From UBA1535 sp002323775 (GTDB lineage Bacteria > Bacillota > Clostridia > Tissierellales > Sedimentibacteraceae): 64,000 nt of DNA. The notes under the pieces are model-generated. The model was given only the letters and a program-made list of their open reading frames with translations, had not been told where the DNA came from and made no database searches. Positions 26,121-35,413 of this stretch are shown here, in pieces (the stretch's first letter is position 1; every line of letters starts with the position of its first letter). Location of the stretch: NCBI GenBank assembly GCA_031993545.1, contig DAMAHZ010000009.1:6360-70359 (forward strand), read 5' to 3'. The position numbers and the translations under genes are program-made.

Positions 26121-26158
26121 AAATAGGAGTGACAATTTCTAAATTGTTACTCCTATTT
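26121..26158. terminator. Bidirectional terminator between the peptide gene and dacF
   Basis: AAATAGGAGTGACAAT pairs with ATTGTTACTCCTATTT around TTCTAA, with T-rich flanks. It serves both converging genes. Confidence 0.85.
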
Positions 26159-26200
26159 CTTATTTTGATTCTATAATAAACGTCAACTTAAAAATTTATA

Positions 26201-27400
26201 CTATTTAAACCAGCTTTTAAATAGATTTTGAAAAAATCTTCCTATCATTACGAAGAAGTTTGCTTTTTTCACATCTTCTCTTATTTCTATGTCTATTGTT
26301 TTTATTTTTTCTTCTCCAATGTAGTAATTTATTTCGCCTATTTTTGCTCCATTTGCCAGAGGTGCTTTTATTTTTTCATTGTATGTTTTTTCTACTCTAA
26401 CAGTTTGTCCAACTTCTGTTAACTTATTGTAATCTTCCTTTGCATATACATTTATATCTTGTACTTTTGCATTATCTATGTGGATTTTATCGTATACTTC
26501 CTCTTTATTTAATAATTTTTGATCTATATAATTATCTCTCCCATACTCTAGCAGTTTTTTTGACTTTTCAATTCTTTCCGGATGAGTTTGTGCTCCCATT
26601 ATGATTGCAATTATCCTAAAGTCCTTACTGTTCTGATCTTTTGCTTTTATTGGCATGGTCGAAACTAAGCATATACCTGCTTTGTCTGTGTATCCGGTTT
26701 TTAATCCGTCAACTCCCTGTATTTCATTTCCAAATAGAGGATTTGTAGATTTTTTATTGAAGTTTCTTTCAGGTATTACAAGCTCTGTTTTCTTGCTGAT
26801 TTCTAATACTTGTGGATATGTGCTTAATAAATACCTTACAAACGCATATAAATCCTTTATACTCATATAATTCTGGTCAGTTTCAGCATCATCTAGCGGA
26901 TAACCATGTGAATTTATAAAATGTACAGAGTTTAAGCCTAAAGACTTTGACTTCTCATACATCATTTTTACAAATTCTTCTTCTGTTCCTGCTATATGTT
27001 CAGCTATCGCAGTAGTAACATCATTTCCTGATATGACAAGCAAGGCATCTATCATTGTAGAAACTTTGATTTTTTCTCCTGCCTTCATTCCAAATTTGCT
27101 TCCTTGCGTTTTAGCAGCATTCTCTGAAATTGTCATTTCATCATCATACTTTATTTTGCCCTCTGTTATTTTGTCCATAAGGATTGAATATGTAATTAGC
27201 TTACTAATACTTGCTAATGGCAATGCCTCGTCCACATTGTACTCATATAAAATCTCACCTGTTTCTAAATCACCTAGCAAAGCTCCATGTATTCTGTCAC
27301 TTACACCTTCTAAATCTGCTGCATAGAAAGATGTCAATGACGACATTATCGTTATAAAAATGATAACTAAAGAAATAACTCTATTAAATTTTTTTGTCAT
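26201..27400 (-). CDS. D-alanyl-D-alanine carboxypeptidase (DacF/PBP5 type)
   Basis: This 399-residue penicillin-binding protein trims the terminal D-Ala of peptidoglycan pentapeptides. It has a signal peptide (VISLVIIFITIMSSLTSFYA), the catalytic SISKL (S-x-x-K), SGND and KTGYTD motifs in order, a C-terminal beta domain and an amphipathic terminal helix (FFVMIGRFFQNLFKSWF) for membrane attachment. GGGAGGGACAA precedes the ATG. In sporulating clostridia DacF relatives shape spore cortex, but this can also be a vegetative enzyme. The upstream gap carries a candidate Noc site. Confidence 0.92.
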   Translation of the reverse strand: MTKKFNRVISLVIIFITIMSSLTSFYAADLEGVSDRIHGALLGDLETGEILYEYNVDEALPLASISKLITYSILMDKITEGKIKYDDEMTISENAAKTQGSKFGMKAGEKIKVSTMIDALLVISGNDVTTAIAEHIAGTEEEFVKMMYEKSKSLGLNSVHFINSHGYPLDDAETDQNYMSIKDLYAFVRYLLSTYPQVLEISKKTELVIPERNFNKKSTNPLFGNEIQGVDGLKTGYTDKAGICLVSTMPIKAKDQNSKDFRIIAIIMGAQTHPERIEKSKKLLEYGRDNYIDQKLLNKEEVYDKIHIDNAKVQDINVYAKEDYNKLTEVGQTVRVEKTYNEKIKAPLANGAKIGEINYYIGEEKIKTIDIEIREDVKKANFFVMIGRFFQNLFKSWFK

Positions 27401-27568
27401 TTGTCCCTCCCAGAATTGTTTTATTTATTATCAAAATTTTAGTCCACTATATTATATAATATATTTTATAAAAAATCATTAACAAAATAATAAAATATTT
27501 GTAAAATATATGAATTAAAAGTTATCCTCAAAAATGCGGCTCGAATATAAAAGCAAAATTCTTTCAAT

Positions 27569-27584
27569 TATTGCCCGGGTAATA
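27569..27584. promoter_or_regulatory. Candidate Noc-binding site
   Basis: TATTGCCCGGGTAATA matches the Bacillus subtilis Noc box (TATTTCCCGGGAAATA) at all but one base on each side. A Noc-type ParB paralogue is encoded at 57.5-58.3 kb. It is intergenic, as Noc sites often are not required to be, and is the only CCCGGG of this kind I saw. Confidence 0.5.
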
Positions 27585-27704
27585 GTAAAAATGAAAAGTA
27601 TTTTTCAAATTATCCTAAGCATTTAAAATAAAAACAATTGAAATATTTTAATACTAAATGGCACAATTAACAAAGCTTATAATATAAGGTGTGATTGGAA
27701 AAGT

Positions 27705-27738
27705 AAAAAACTAATCTAAAGAATAAGATTAGTTTTTT
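27705..27738 (-). terminator. Terminator of serS
   Basis: AAAAAACTAATCT pairs with AGATTAGTTTTTT, six bases past the stop codon of serS. The perfect stem has T tracts on both sides. Confidence 0.75.
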
Positions 27739-27743
27739 ATATT

Positions 27744-29015
27744 TTAAAATTCTATTTTCTCCATATTTCTCATATATGGTCTTAAAGCCTCTGGTATTTC
27801 TATTGTTCCATCTGCTAACTGATAATTTTCAAGTATAGCTGCGAAAGTTCTTCCGACTGCTAAGCCTGAGCCATTTAATGTGTGGACGAATTCTAGTTTT
27901 TTATTGTCATTTCTGTATTTTATATTAGCACGCCTTGCCTGGAAATCTTCAAAGTTTGAGCAAGAAGAAATCTCAACATATCTTCCATAGCTTGGCATCC
28001 ATACCTCTAGGTCATAAGTTTTTGCTGATGTAAATCCTATATCACCTGTGCATAGCTCAACCTTTCTATATGGGAGTCCCAGACCTTTGAGTACATTTTC
28101 AGCAAATTCAGTCAGTTCTTCAAGTCTTTTGTAAGATTCTTCTGCTGTAGTGTACATAACCATCTCAACCTTGCTAAATTGATGATTTCTAATAAGCCCT
28201 CTCGTGTCACGTCCGGCTGAGCCAGCCTCTGCTCTAAAGCAAGGAGTATAGGCTGTTAAAAACATAGGAAGATTTTTTTCATCAATTACTTCATCTCTGT
28301 ACATATTAGTTACTGGCACTTCTGCTGTAGGTATCAAATAATAATCTCTTTCATTGATTTTAAACATGTCTTCTTCAAATTTAGGAATCTGTCCTGTTCC
28401 TCTCATGCTGTCAGCATTAACCATATATGGCGGAAGCACCTCTGTAAAGCCATGCTCAAAAACGTGCATATCAAGCATATACTGTGCTATTGCTCTCTCA
28501 AGTCTAGCACCTATTCCTTTATACATAGAAAATCTTGTTCCTGTTACTTTTGTTGCTCTTTCAAAATCTAAAATGTCTAAATTTACTCCTAAGTCCCAGT
28601 GTGCTTTGATTTCAAAATCAAATTTTCTAGGCTCTCCCCATCTTCCTACTTCCTTGTTATCCTCATCTGACTTTCCTACTGTAATATCAGCGTTTGGAGT
28701 ATTAGGTATAGACATAAGTTCTTCTTCTATCTCATCATCAACAAGCTTTACATCAGCATCTAAAACTTTGATATCTTCTGAAAGCTTTCTTAGGTCTTCC
28801 ATAAGCTCAGTTACATCTTTTCCCTCTTTTTTCAGAGTTGGGATTTTCTTTGATTCGACATTCTGTCTTGACTTCATTTCCTCAACTTTCACTAAAATTT
28901 CACGTCTTTTCTTATCAAGCTCAAGGACTTTATCTAAAGACAATTCAGGATTTCTTCTTTTTAATAGTTCTTCTACTTCCTGTGGATTTTTTCTAATCCT
29001 TTTAATATCTAACAT
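27744..29015 (-). CDS. serS: Seryl-tRNA synthetase
   Basis: This 423-residue class II aminoacyl-tRNA synthetase charges tRNA-Ser (and tRNA-Sec in organisms that use selenocysteine). It has the N-terminal long helical arm (about residues 25-100, rich in E/K), then class II motif 2 (CFRAEAGSAGRDTRGLIRNHQF) and motif 3 (NGSGLAVGRTFAAILE). AAAGGAAAGTGAG precedes the ATG. A T-box leader lies upstream and controls it by tRNA charging. Confidence 0.97.
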   Translation of the reverse strand: MLDIKRIRKNPQEVEELLKRRNPELSLDKVLELDKKRREILVKVEEMKSRQNVESKKIPTLKKEGKDVTELMEDLRKLSEDIKVLDADVKLVDDEIEEELMSIPNTPNADITVGKSDEDNKEVGRWGEPRKFDFEIKAHWDLGVNLDILDFERATKVTGTRFSMYKGIGARLERAIAQYMLDMHVFEHGFTEVLPPYMVNADSMRGTGQIPKFEEDMFKINERDYYLIPTAEVPVTNMYRDEVIDEKNLPMFLTAYTPCFRAEAGSAGRDTRGLIRNHQFSKVEMVMYTTAEESYKRLEELTEFAENVLKGLGLPYRKVELCTGDIGFTSAKTYDLEVWMPSYGRYVEISSCSNFEDFQARRANIKYRNDNKKLEFVHTLNGSGLAVGRTFAAILENYQLADGTIEIPEALRPYMRNMEKIEF

Positions 29016-29116
29016 TTTTTCTCACTTTCCTTTCTTTTATATGAAAATTTTTATTTTTTAATATACCTGTCTAAATACTTATACAAACTGATAAGCAGAA
29101 ATCTACATTATCAAAA

Positions 29117-29425
29117 ATTAAAAAACTCGTCTCTAAAGATAATCTTTAGAGACGAGCAAACACTCGCGGTACCACCCTAATTACTGTATAATGCAAATCA
29201 AAGAATTTAAACTCAATATTTTAAATATTTTTACCTATAGAGTTTTATAACTTAGTATAAGCATAATATATACAGTCTCTTGAAAAATTAACGCTTTTTA
29301 CACGTCTGGCATTACCAGAAACTCCAGAGTAGATTTCAATAATTTCTCTGCCTTTTCTCACCAAACAAAGGCTCTCTTGAAGAAAAAAATTATTTACTTA
29401 GCTCTTTCACAGTTGTATTTCTATA
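29117..29425 (-). promoter_or_regulatory. T-box riboswitch of serS
   Basis: The minus strand carries the T-box sequence AGGGTGGTACCGCG (complement of 29165-29178), then a stem-loop CTCGTCTCTAAAGAT/ATCTTTAGAGACGAG with T tail (29117-29156) as terminator. Upstream, GAGAGCC and GGTGAGAAAAGGC are the stem I AG-bulge region. The segment GAAATCTACTCTGGAGTTTC is the specifier region. A UCU serine codon is available there, though UAC also appears and I cannot fix the frame by eye. Uncharged tRNA-Ser would pair and allow readthrough. Confidence 0.92.
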
Positions 29426-29534
29426 TAATATATATCTTTCAGATATTTTTGTCAACATAAATTTTACTGGTAAATTATCCCAATAAAATTTATATATCAT
29501 TCTTACAAGATAGTATATGCAGTCTGCATAAATC

Positions 29535-29756
29535 TTACAGCTCTAAATTATTAATAATATCTCTTAACTTTACCAATTCTTCCTTGCTTAAAGTTATACC
29601 CTTGCCCATCTTTTCATGGTCCGGTGCCCAATCTCTTATATCAAATTTTGCTTTTGAACCATTCCAACTAACAAGATTTATTTCTTTAGTCCAATCTTTC
29701 GGATTTGTAGATAAAATACCTAATTCCTCTATAATATCATATGTTATTTCTGCCAT
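29535..29756 (-). CDS. ydbC: YdbC-family PC4-like single-stranded DNA-binding protein
   Basis: This 73-residue basic/aromatic protein contains VSWNGSKAKFDIRDWAP and MGKGITLSKEELVKL, the pattern of YdbC proteins, bacterial relatives of the transcription cofactor PC4 that bind single-stranded DNA. It is a lone gene between the serS T-box and an acetyltransferase gene. Its role in cells is poorly known. Confidence 0.8.
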   Translation of the reverse strand: MAEITYDIIEELGILSTNPKDWTKEINLVSWNGSKAKFDIRDWAPDHEKMGKGITLSKEELVKLRDIINNLEL

Positions 29757-29943
29757 AAAACACCTCGCTTAATTATTTATTTTCTTTAAAATTTAACACA
29801 TTTATATACTTTTTGCAATAAAAATTTACTTTAAAATCAATCACCTTTGAAAAACAAAAGAAATCGTCTGATAGCTTAAACAAAACTTTTAGCCTTGTTT
29901 CAACTATAGTTAGATATTCTGTTCTTTTGTAATTTCTTTATTT

Positions 29944-30408
29944 TTACGCTACTTTCATTATCATTAAGAGACAAGGATTATGCTCACCCCATAATGTAGG
30001 AAAACACTCTAAAGCCCTAAATCCTATCGCTTCATAGAATTTTCTTGTTTTAGCATAGTTTAAATCCGGGTGTGATTCATCTAAAGTTTTGACTTGCAAA
30101 AACTCTATTCTATTTTCCTCACACCATCCTATACATTTTTCCATAAGTTTTTTCCCTATGCCTTTTCTATGATATGCTTGACTAATTCCCATTACATAAA
30201 CTTCGGCAGAATACACATTATGCTGTTTTATAGCTATAAATCCAACTATTGTATTATCATCATAGCAAACAAAAAATGGCATTTTTGAACTTTCTTCTAT
30301 ATATTCATCTATTGCCTCTGGTATACCAAACCAATCTGGAAGCCCCCTTAAAATATCACCACATATTAATTTTTTAAAATCAATACCTTCAATTTTTTTA
30401 ATTTCCAT
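29944..30408 (-). CDS. GNAT-family N-acetyltransferase
   Basis: This 154-residue GNAT fold has the acetyl-CoA loop in VYVMGISQAYHRKGIGKKLME (Q/RxxGxG region, about residues 79-99). YEAIGFRALECFPTLWGEHNP near the C-terminus is also present in related uncharacterised clostridial acetyltransferases. The substrate is unknown. It is a single gene. Confidence 0.78.
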   Translation of the reverse strand: MEIKKIEGIDFKKLICGDILRGLPDWFGIPEAIDEYIEESSKMPFFVCYDDNTIVGFIAIKQHNVYSAEVYVMGISQAYHRKGIGKKLMEKCIGWCEENRIEFLQVKTLDESHPDLNYAKTRKFYEAIGFRALECFPTLWGEHNPCLLMIMKVA

Positions 30409-30514
30409 GCAAGTCCTCCATTTTAATTACTGATTTAAGTATTCAGCTATGATTAGTTTTTTTACTGGCTTAGAATTATGTTTTTCTATTTATATTTATA
30501 TTTATTATATTTCT

Positions 30515-30733
30515 TTATTTTAATGAATTTTTCTCATCATCATTATTTGCAGAGGAAATAACTTCTTTTATGCGTCTTTCTACCTCACTTCGAGGTAACC
30601 AAACCTGTCTGTCGCAGGTAGTGCATTTTATCCTAAAGTCAGCACCAACTCTTAATATTTCCCAATTATATCCTCCGCATGGGTGCGGTTTTTTTAATTT
30701 TACTATATCTCCAACATTCAACGGCATTGGCAT
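30515..30733 (-). CDS. DUF951 (YyzM-like) protein
   Basis: This 72-residue protein has VGDIVKLKKPHPCGGYNWEI, IKCTTCDRQVWLPRSEVE and a charged tail. This is the DUF951 family, typically encoded near the origin in Firmicutes. The CGGYNW and CTTC cysteines may bind metal. No reaction is known. It is 15 bases downstream of yedF and likely in its transcript. Confidence 0.8.
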   Translation of the reverse strand: MPMPLNVGDIVKLKKPHPCGGYNWEILRVGADFRIKCTTCDRQVWLPRSEVERRIKEVISSANNDDEKNSLK

Positions 30734-30748
30734 AAAATCATCTCCTAT

Positions 30749-31378
30749 TTAACCAATACTTACAACATTGTTTGAAGCTGATATTGTCTCTACTATATCG
30801 TACATATTAGTAATTTCGCCAACTTTTAACTTTTCTTTTATTTGATAAAAATCTAGGCATGTTCCACATGAAACAATTCTTGTTCCAGCTTGCAGCAACT
30901 TGCTTAGGTCGTCTATTGAATCGGAATTTTCACATGCTAATTTAACTCCGCTATTTAAAAATATAATAGCCTCCGGATATGGCTTAACCTGCGTTATAGT
31001 GTAAATAAAGCCTTTCATTAAGAGCTTGCCCAAATCCTCTGAGCCTGAGCCAAGAATATTAGTTCCTATGAAATATACTTTTTTCTTATCAGATTCTTGT
31101 AATATAATTTTAGTTTCATTAGCATCACTCAATTCTTTAGAAGTCGCAGTCGTTTGAGAACTATCAGACAGAGCTTTATTTATTTTTATTACTGTATGCC
31201 CATCTTGCTCTGTAAGCTCTGTATTATATCCCATTTTACTGCAATATTTAACTATATTTTGCTTTGCCGTATCAGTATCTATTAATACCAAAATTTCATT
31301 TTGTCCTTCCTCTAAAGCATTTTTAGTTAATATTAGCGGTTGAGGACAGTTTAATTTTCTTGCGTCTATTGTATTCAT
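30749..31378 (-). CDS. yedF: YedF sulfurtransferase-like selenium-metabolism protein
   Basis: The protein has 209 residues. The N-terminal TusA-like domain starts with the signature LNCPQPLILTKNAL (Cys10, CPxP). The C-terminal half is a DsrE-like domain with a second cysteine pair (GTRIVSCGTCLDFYQIKEKL, about residue 177). Proteins of this two-domain kind co-occur with selenium-using genes such as selD and are thought to handle selenium or persulfide. A matching partner, a cysteine desulfurase of the selenium-associated family, lies at 43.1 kb. The actual donor-acceptor chain is inferred. Confidence 0.85.
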   Translation of the reverse strand: MNTIDARKLNCPQPLILTKNALEEGQNEILVLIDTDTAKQNIVKYCSKMGYNTELTEQDGHTVIKINKALSDSSQTTATSKELSDANETKIILQESDKKKVYFIGTNILGSGSEDLGKLLMKGFIYTITQVKPYPEAIIFLNSGVKLACENSDSIDDLSKLLQAGTRIVSCGTCLDFYQIKEKLKVGEITNMYDIVETISASNNVVSIG

Positions 31379-31436
31379 TTTATCATTTATCCCTTTCTTA
31401 AATAAAGTTATTTTATATTATTTTTTTTATTTTATA

Positions 31437-31682
31437 CTACTCTGATTTTTCTTTGTTAAAATCGCATTTATCATCTTTATAGTCTATGATGACTTTCTCA
31501 CATTCTCTGCAAAGGTGTGCAACTACGGCAGAGCCTTTTAAAAAAGAGTGTTTTGATAACACTACTGATCCTTTATGAAATTCAGCTTTTCCAAATAAGT
31601 GACGTTTAGCTTTCCAAGCTATTTCGCTTTGATTTTCTATTACACCCTGTTCCATTTCCTTGTTGCAATATGGACATATCAC
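31437..31682 (-). CDS. Small zinc-ribbon protein (DUF6487/PF20097-like)
   Basis: This 81-residue protein has an N-terminal CPYCNKEMEQG and a distal CRECEKVIIDY, which would form a four-cysteine zinc ribbon. WKAKRHLFGKAEFHKGSVVL lies between. Short proteins of this design are frequent and uncharacterised in clostridia. It is upstream of yedF on the same strand, 58 bases away. The function is unknown. Confidence 0.65.
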   Translation of the reverse strand: MICPYCNKEMEQGVIENQSEIAWKAKRHLFGKAEFHKGSVVLSKHSFLKGSAVVAHLCRECEKVIIDYKDDKCDFNKEKSE

Positions 31683-31748
31683 GTACTTAACCTCCCTTTC
31701 TCAAATAAAATAATTTATGTTATTTTATCTTCTAAATTCTTATAACGC

Positions 31749-32444
31749 TCATTTGCCACAACTATAATATAATTCTTTCAAAAAGTCCAAAACAATATCT
31801 TTCGTGACAATAGAAGCCTGTTCGCAATTCTTATCAAAATTTTCCTTGCCTGAATGCGTTGCAGTATCCGTTATGGAGCGTATCGAAATAAAAGGAATTT
31901 TATTTGCATAACATACATGAGCAATACTTGCGGTTTCCATATCAACTGATAATGGTAAATATTTTTTGTTTATAACATCACGCATATTATCTTCAATAAA
32001 TTTTTCTCCGGTTACCATCCGTCCTAAATATATTTTTTTATTTTTTTCAGAAATGACCTTTGCTATATTTAGGAGGTTTTTATCAGCATCGAAATATATG
32101 CTAGACATCCAAGGATGAAATTCAGTTAATACTCCATCATCAACATCATGATATGCTGTTTGAGTTGAGATTACAGTATCCAAAAGATTTATGCTTTTAT
32201 CCATGCCACCTGCTGTACCTGCATTTATAATTGAATCAACACAATATGTATCTATCAATATTTGAGTAGCAATAGCCGCATTAACTTTACAAACACCGCT
32301 ATAGAGCGCAACAATTGATACGCCGTTTATAGTGCCCTCATAAAATTTTAACATAGCCTTCTCTGTCACAACAACACTCTCTATATGTGGCAATAATGGT
32401 TTAAGTTCTTCGCCACCAGCACAAATTATACCTATTTTTTGCAT
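31749..32444 (-). CDS. mtnN: 5'-methylthioadenosine/S-adenosylhomocysteine nucleosidase
   Basis: This 231-residue MTA/SAH nucleosidase cleaves adenine from SAH and MTA, recycling the products of methyltransferases and polyamine synthesis. Hallmarks are the start IGIICAGGEELKPLL, the substrate pocket NAGTAGGMD, and the catalytic acid region LSVDMETASIAHVCY with SIRSITDTA. The upstream MazG-like gene ends four bases from its start, so the two are coupled. Confidence 0.92.
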   Translation of the reverse strand: MQKIGIICAGGEELKPLLPHIESVVVTEKAMLKFYEGTINGVSIVALYSGVCKVNAAIATQILIDTYCVDSIINAGTAGGMDKSINLLDTVISTQTAYHDVDDGVLTEFHPWMSSIYFDADKNLLNIAKVISEKNKKIYLGRMVTGEKFIEDNMRDVINKKYLPLSVDMETASIAHVCYANKIPFISIRSITDTATHSGKENFDKNCEQASIVTKDIVLDFLKELYYSCGK

Positions 32445-32448
32445 ATGC

Positions 32449-32757
32449 TTACCTCTTTGATATTAAAAAATATTTCTTTGAAAAACCTCCACGTTTACTA
32501 TGTTTTTCTTGTCTTATTTTTTCTAATTCAGACAAAGTGCAGTTTCTTGCTTCACATATTGCATGTATAACTTCTAAAACATCAGCTAATTCTTCTATTT
32601 CTTTGCTTTCTTGGTATTCCTTAACTTCCTCAAAAAGCTTTTTTTCTAGTTCAATTAGGTATTCATCATCAGACAAGATTTCTACAGATGGAATTTCTCC
32701 CTGTTGCCTTATGATGTCAGGAATTTTATCCCTAACCAATTTTTTAAATTCTTGCAT
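32449..32757 (-). CDS. MazG/phosphoribosyl-ATP-pyrophosphatase-like nucleotide pyrophosphohydrolase
   Basis: This 102-residue all-alpha NTP-PPase starts FKKLVRDKIPDIIRQQGE and has the metal-binding block KLFEEVKEYQ with EELADVLEVIHAI (E-x-x-E...E-x-x-D). The family hydrolyses noncanonical nucleotides. RDKIP-type members are widespread without defined substrates. It overlaps closely with mtnN, which suggests nucleotide or nucleoside housekeeping. Confidence 0.85.
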   Translation of the reverse strand: MQEFKKLVRDKIPDIIRQQGEIPSVEILSDDEYLIELEKKLFEEVKEYQESKEIEELADVLEVIHAICEARNCTLSELEKIRQEKHSKRGGFSKKYFLISKR

Positions 32758-32968
32758 TGCTCACCTCATATATAAAATTCTAGTCCATACTTTAAGTTGA
32801 TATATATATATCTTCGTCAATTAATATTATTTTACACATTTAACCTTTAAAACGTCTTAATTTAAACAATCAGTTTCTTAGCTTCTCAATTATCTATATC
32901 ATTTAACTTACCGGTAAATCAATAAGTTATTTGGTATCCTTGTTTTGTAATTACATTATACTGTTTAT

Positions 32969-33388
32969 CTAGTTATCAAATTTGATTTTAATCAAACTTT
33001 CAATATACTTTAAATCTTTATCTGTTTTAACATCTACCATAAAAGAACGTCCCTCTGCATAGCATTTAGACTCTCTAATAGTTTCAATTATATTTTGAGG
33101 AACATCTGCTTTTTCAGCTGCTACAACAGCTTTTTCCCCAAATACAAAATTCGCTTTTAAAAATCCGTCTTGAGGAATCAGATATAAAATAGTGCGTTTC
33201 TTACTTTTTATTACAAATGTCCAGCCAGACTGTTTACTGTAAAATTTCCACTCACATACAATATCTTGATAGTTATTTTCCATATGCTCTAAAATTTTAC
33301 ACCAAACCAGCTTATTATCCCTTAAAACTTCTCCCAGCCTTTCATCATTTGGCATTTCTTCCTTTTCTGAAAATACACTTAAAGACAT
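32969..33388 (-). CDS. DUF3788 protein
   Basis: The product has 139 residues and contains EWKFYSKQSGWTFVIKSKKR, ILYLIPQDGFLKANFVFG and YAEGRSFMVDVKTDKDLKYI, the pattern of DUF3788. It has no signal peptide or membrane helix. The function is unknown, and it is typical of the single-gene units in this accessory stretch. Confidence 0.75.
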   Translation of the reverse strand: MSLSVFSEKEEMPNDERLGEVLRDNKLVWCKILEHMENNYQDIVCEWKFYSKQSGWTFVIKSKKRTILYLIPQDGFLKANFVFGEKAVVAAEKADVPQNIIETIRESKCYAEGRSFMVDVKTDKDLKYIESLIKIKFDN

Positions 33389-33490
33389 ATTATTTTACTC
33401 CTCAAATTATTAACTTTTACATATCAAATATAAAAATTTCTATTAATTGTATGTACTTACATAAAACATTTTGTATAGCTACTATACTTT

Positions 33491-34462
33491 TTAATCATTC
33501 AATGACAGCAGCGAATTTATTTTAAACCAGTTTTCAGTTAACCATAACATTTCGTTTTTGAAACGACTTACCTTCTCTGAAGCGATTTTGATATAGCTTG
33601 GCTGTATCCACCACGGTATTTCAATGCACCATGATAATCTCAAGGAATCTGCAACATCAAACAAGGTCAGTTTCAAATGCTGTGAATAACCCTTGATAAA
33701 AGCATTTATTTTTTCTATACTTATTTTATCATCTTCTAATGCAAAGGACAATATTGCTCTACCTATATCATGCCAAATATAACTGTAATGGTTGCGGTCA
33801 AAATCAATTATTGCTGATACACAATCTGCGTGAAACAGCATGTTATCAGGAGTAAAATCTTCATGGGCAATTCCCCTTGGTAATCTATCAAAAAATTTAT
33901 TTGTAAGCTTGTTCAATATATCTTCTTGTGCAAAAATAGCTTTTTTATATTCTTCTGAGAGCTCTGATGAACATTCTTTTATACAGCTATGGTAATTAGT
34001 CCACAATGAATTAATTAATTTTTCATTATCAATTGGAAAGCCCTTAACCGACTGCAATGGTATTTTTGAAAAAGCTTTATGAATTAATGCACAGGTACTG
34101 CCAAGACTTTGCATTTGGTCTATCGATATAGTATTTGGTTGCTCTATCTTACCCTGACAAAACTCCATAACCATATATGATACTTCATTATCTAAAAAAC
34201 GAATGGCTCTACTCTCATATTGCCATATACGAGGACAAGAAACGCCTTCTTTTTCAAGAATAATCTGTCTTTGTAGTGCGGATTCAATTGATTCTAATTG
34301 CCCCCTGCTAAAGCGTTCATTGCTATACTGCTTAATAAGTAAATCTCCTTTATCAGAAGAAACCTTCCATTTCTTATTCAGCCAGCCACCTGTCACAGGT
34401 ATGATTTCTTCACACACTATGCCATAGCTATCTTTCAAATCTTTTTTAATAATATCATTCAT
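33491..34462 (-). CDS. APH-fold phosphotransferase (CotS/aminoglycoside-kinase-like)
   Basis: This 323-residue kinase-like protein has an N-lobe with GGWLNKKWKVSSDKGDLLIKQY (ATP lysine), then the C-lobe catalytic loop AHEDFTPDNMLF (HxDxxxxN form, about residue 193) and the metal aspartate in AIIDFDRNHY. In Firmicutes such proteins include spore-coat CotS-type kinases and choline/homoserine kinase-like enzymes. The substrate is not deducible; aminoglycoside resistance should not be assumed. Confidence 0.8.
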   Translation of the reverse strand: MNDIIKKDLKDSYGIVCEEIIPVTGGWLNKKWKVSSDKGDLLIKQYSNERFSRGQLESIESALQRQIILEKEGVSCPRIWQYESRAIRFLDNEVSYMVMEFCQGKIEQPNTISIDQMQSLGSTCALIHKAFSKIPLQSVKGFPIDNEKLINSLWTNYHSCIKECSSELSEEYKKAIFAQEDILNKLTNKFFDRLPRGIAHEDFTPDNMLFHADCVSAIIDFDRNHYSYIWHDIGRAILSFALEDDKISIEKINAFIKGYSQHLKLTLFDVADSLRLSWCIEIPWWIQPSYIKIASEKVSRFKNEMLWLTENWFKINSLLSLND

Positions 34463-34595
34463 AGAATAACCTCTTAATAAGATTTTGTAAAAATACTCTA
34501 ATAAAGTCTTAAAAATATCACCTTGTTAAATTTCCAAAGCATAGACTTTTATTTTCCATAATTATCATATTTATTATAAACTTTTATTTGCTTTC

Positions 34596-35078
34596 TTATA
34601 AAAAACTCTGTGTTTGCAGCCATACATCAATCATTTTTACCTTTGCGTCTCTACCCATCAATTTATAATATATTCGCCATTCCTCAACAGATTGCAAAGG
34701 AATTTTTACTCCATCAACTTCTGTATAATCTTTAATATCCTCTGCCTTTAATGGAAAGTAATACTCCTTATCATTGTCGATAATACTAAATCCAGACATT
34801 ACATCAATATCAACACCATCGACATTGAACTTCCAAAAACATTTTGACCTGCATTTAAAATTTGGACTGGATGTCTGCATATTTCCTAAAGATAATAAAA
34901 TATCTTTTAAAACCTCTGCATCTTCTTCAGCAACCATTATATCTATATCATTAAATTCAGACACAATTCCTTTAAAATACAATAACATAGAAGCTCCTAC
35001 AGCCCATGTAGCATCTTTACTGTTTAATTTCTTTGCAATCTTCGAAAGTACATTTAGCTTGATTTCTATATTTTCCAC
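34596..35078 (-). CDS. Nucleotidyltransferase-fold protein
   Basis: This 160-residue protein has a nucleotidyltransferase core with WAVGASMLLYFKG and the catalytic acidic pair in FNDIDIMVAEED (D-x-D). A third acidic region follows in NVDGVDIDVMSGF. The size and GAS..DxD layout match AbiEii-like or lincosamide-type minimal nucleotidyltransferases. No antitoxin partner gene is adjacent, so a toxin role is unsupported. Confidence 0.72.
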   Translation of the reverse strand: MENIEIKLNVLSKIAKKLNSKDATWAVGASMLLYFKGIVSEFNDIDIMVAEEDAEVLKDILLSLGNMQTSSPNFKCRSKCFWKFNVDGVDIDVMSGFSIIDNDKEYYFPLKAEDIKDYTEVDGVKIPLQSVEEWRIYYKLMGRDAKVKMIDVWLQTQSFL

Positions 35079-35413
35079 TTTATTTTCCTTATCTATATTA
35101 TTTTTTTAAATGTCATAGCTATTTATTAATTTCTGTATTTCCATAACTTCTACAAAACTAAGAATGATTTCTTGCATATGATTGTTTATTTACTAACAAT
35201 ATCTTTAATATTATTATATAAATTTTTTCAATTTCAAAAATTCTATATACCACAACTATATATTGAAAATTGTTTTATCAATTAATAATTTTCAATTGCT
35301 TATTTTATATTTTTATTATAATCTAACATAAAATAAATGTTAGCATACCAATCTTTGTTATTATTGTTTCACGTGAAACAATAATTTTATATGAAGTAAA
35401 AAACCACAGCAAA
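35079..35413. other. 335-bp intergenic stretch with parS
   Basis: It is AT-rich and without a reading frame. It carries the parS site at 35365-35380. Confidence 0.5.
35365..35380. promoter_or_regulatory. parS site 1
   Basis: The perfect 16-bp palindrome TGTTTCACGTGAAACA lies within a longer dyad (TTA...TAA). It matches the Firmicute consensus for Spo0J/ParB binding. Confidence 0.93.

Larger units (their letters stand above)
27401..27743. other. 340-bp AT-rich gap upstream of dacF with a Noc-box-like site
   Basis: The stretch contains the Noc-box-like palindrome at 27569-27584 and the serS terminator at 27705-27738. I found no reading frame worth calling. A GTGTGATTGG stretch near 27690 is of no clear meaning. 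Confidence 0.45.

Noticed and set aside
34596..35078. AbiE-type toxin-antitoxin or abortive infection system
   Set aside because: Only a nucleotidyltransferase-like protein is present. No adjacent AbiEi antitoxin gene exists, so a TA call is not supported.
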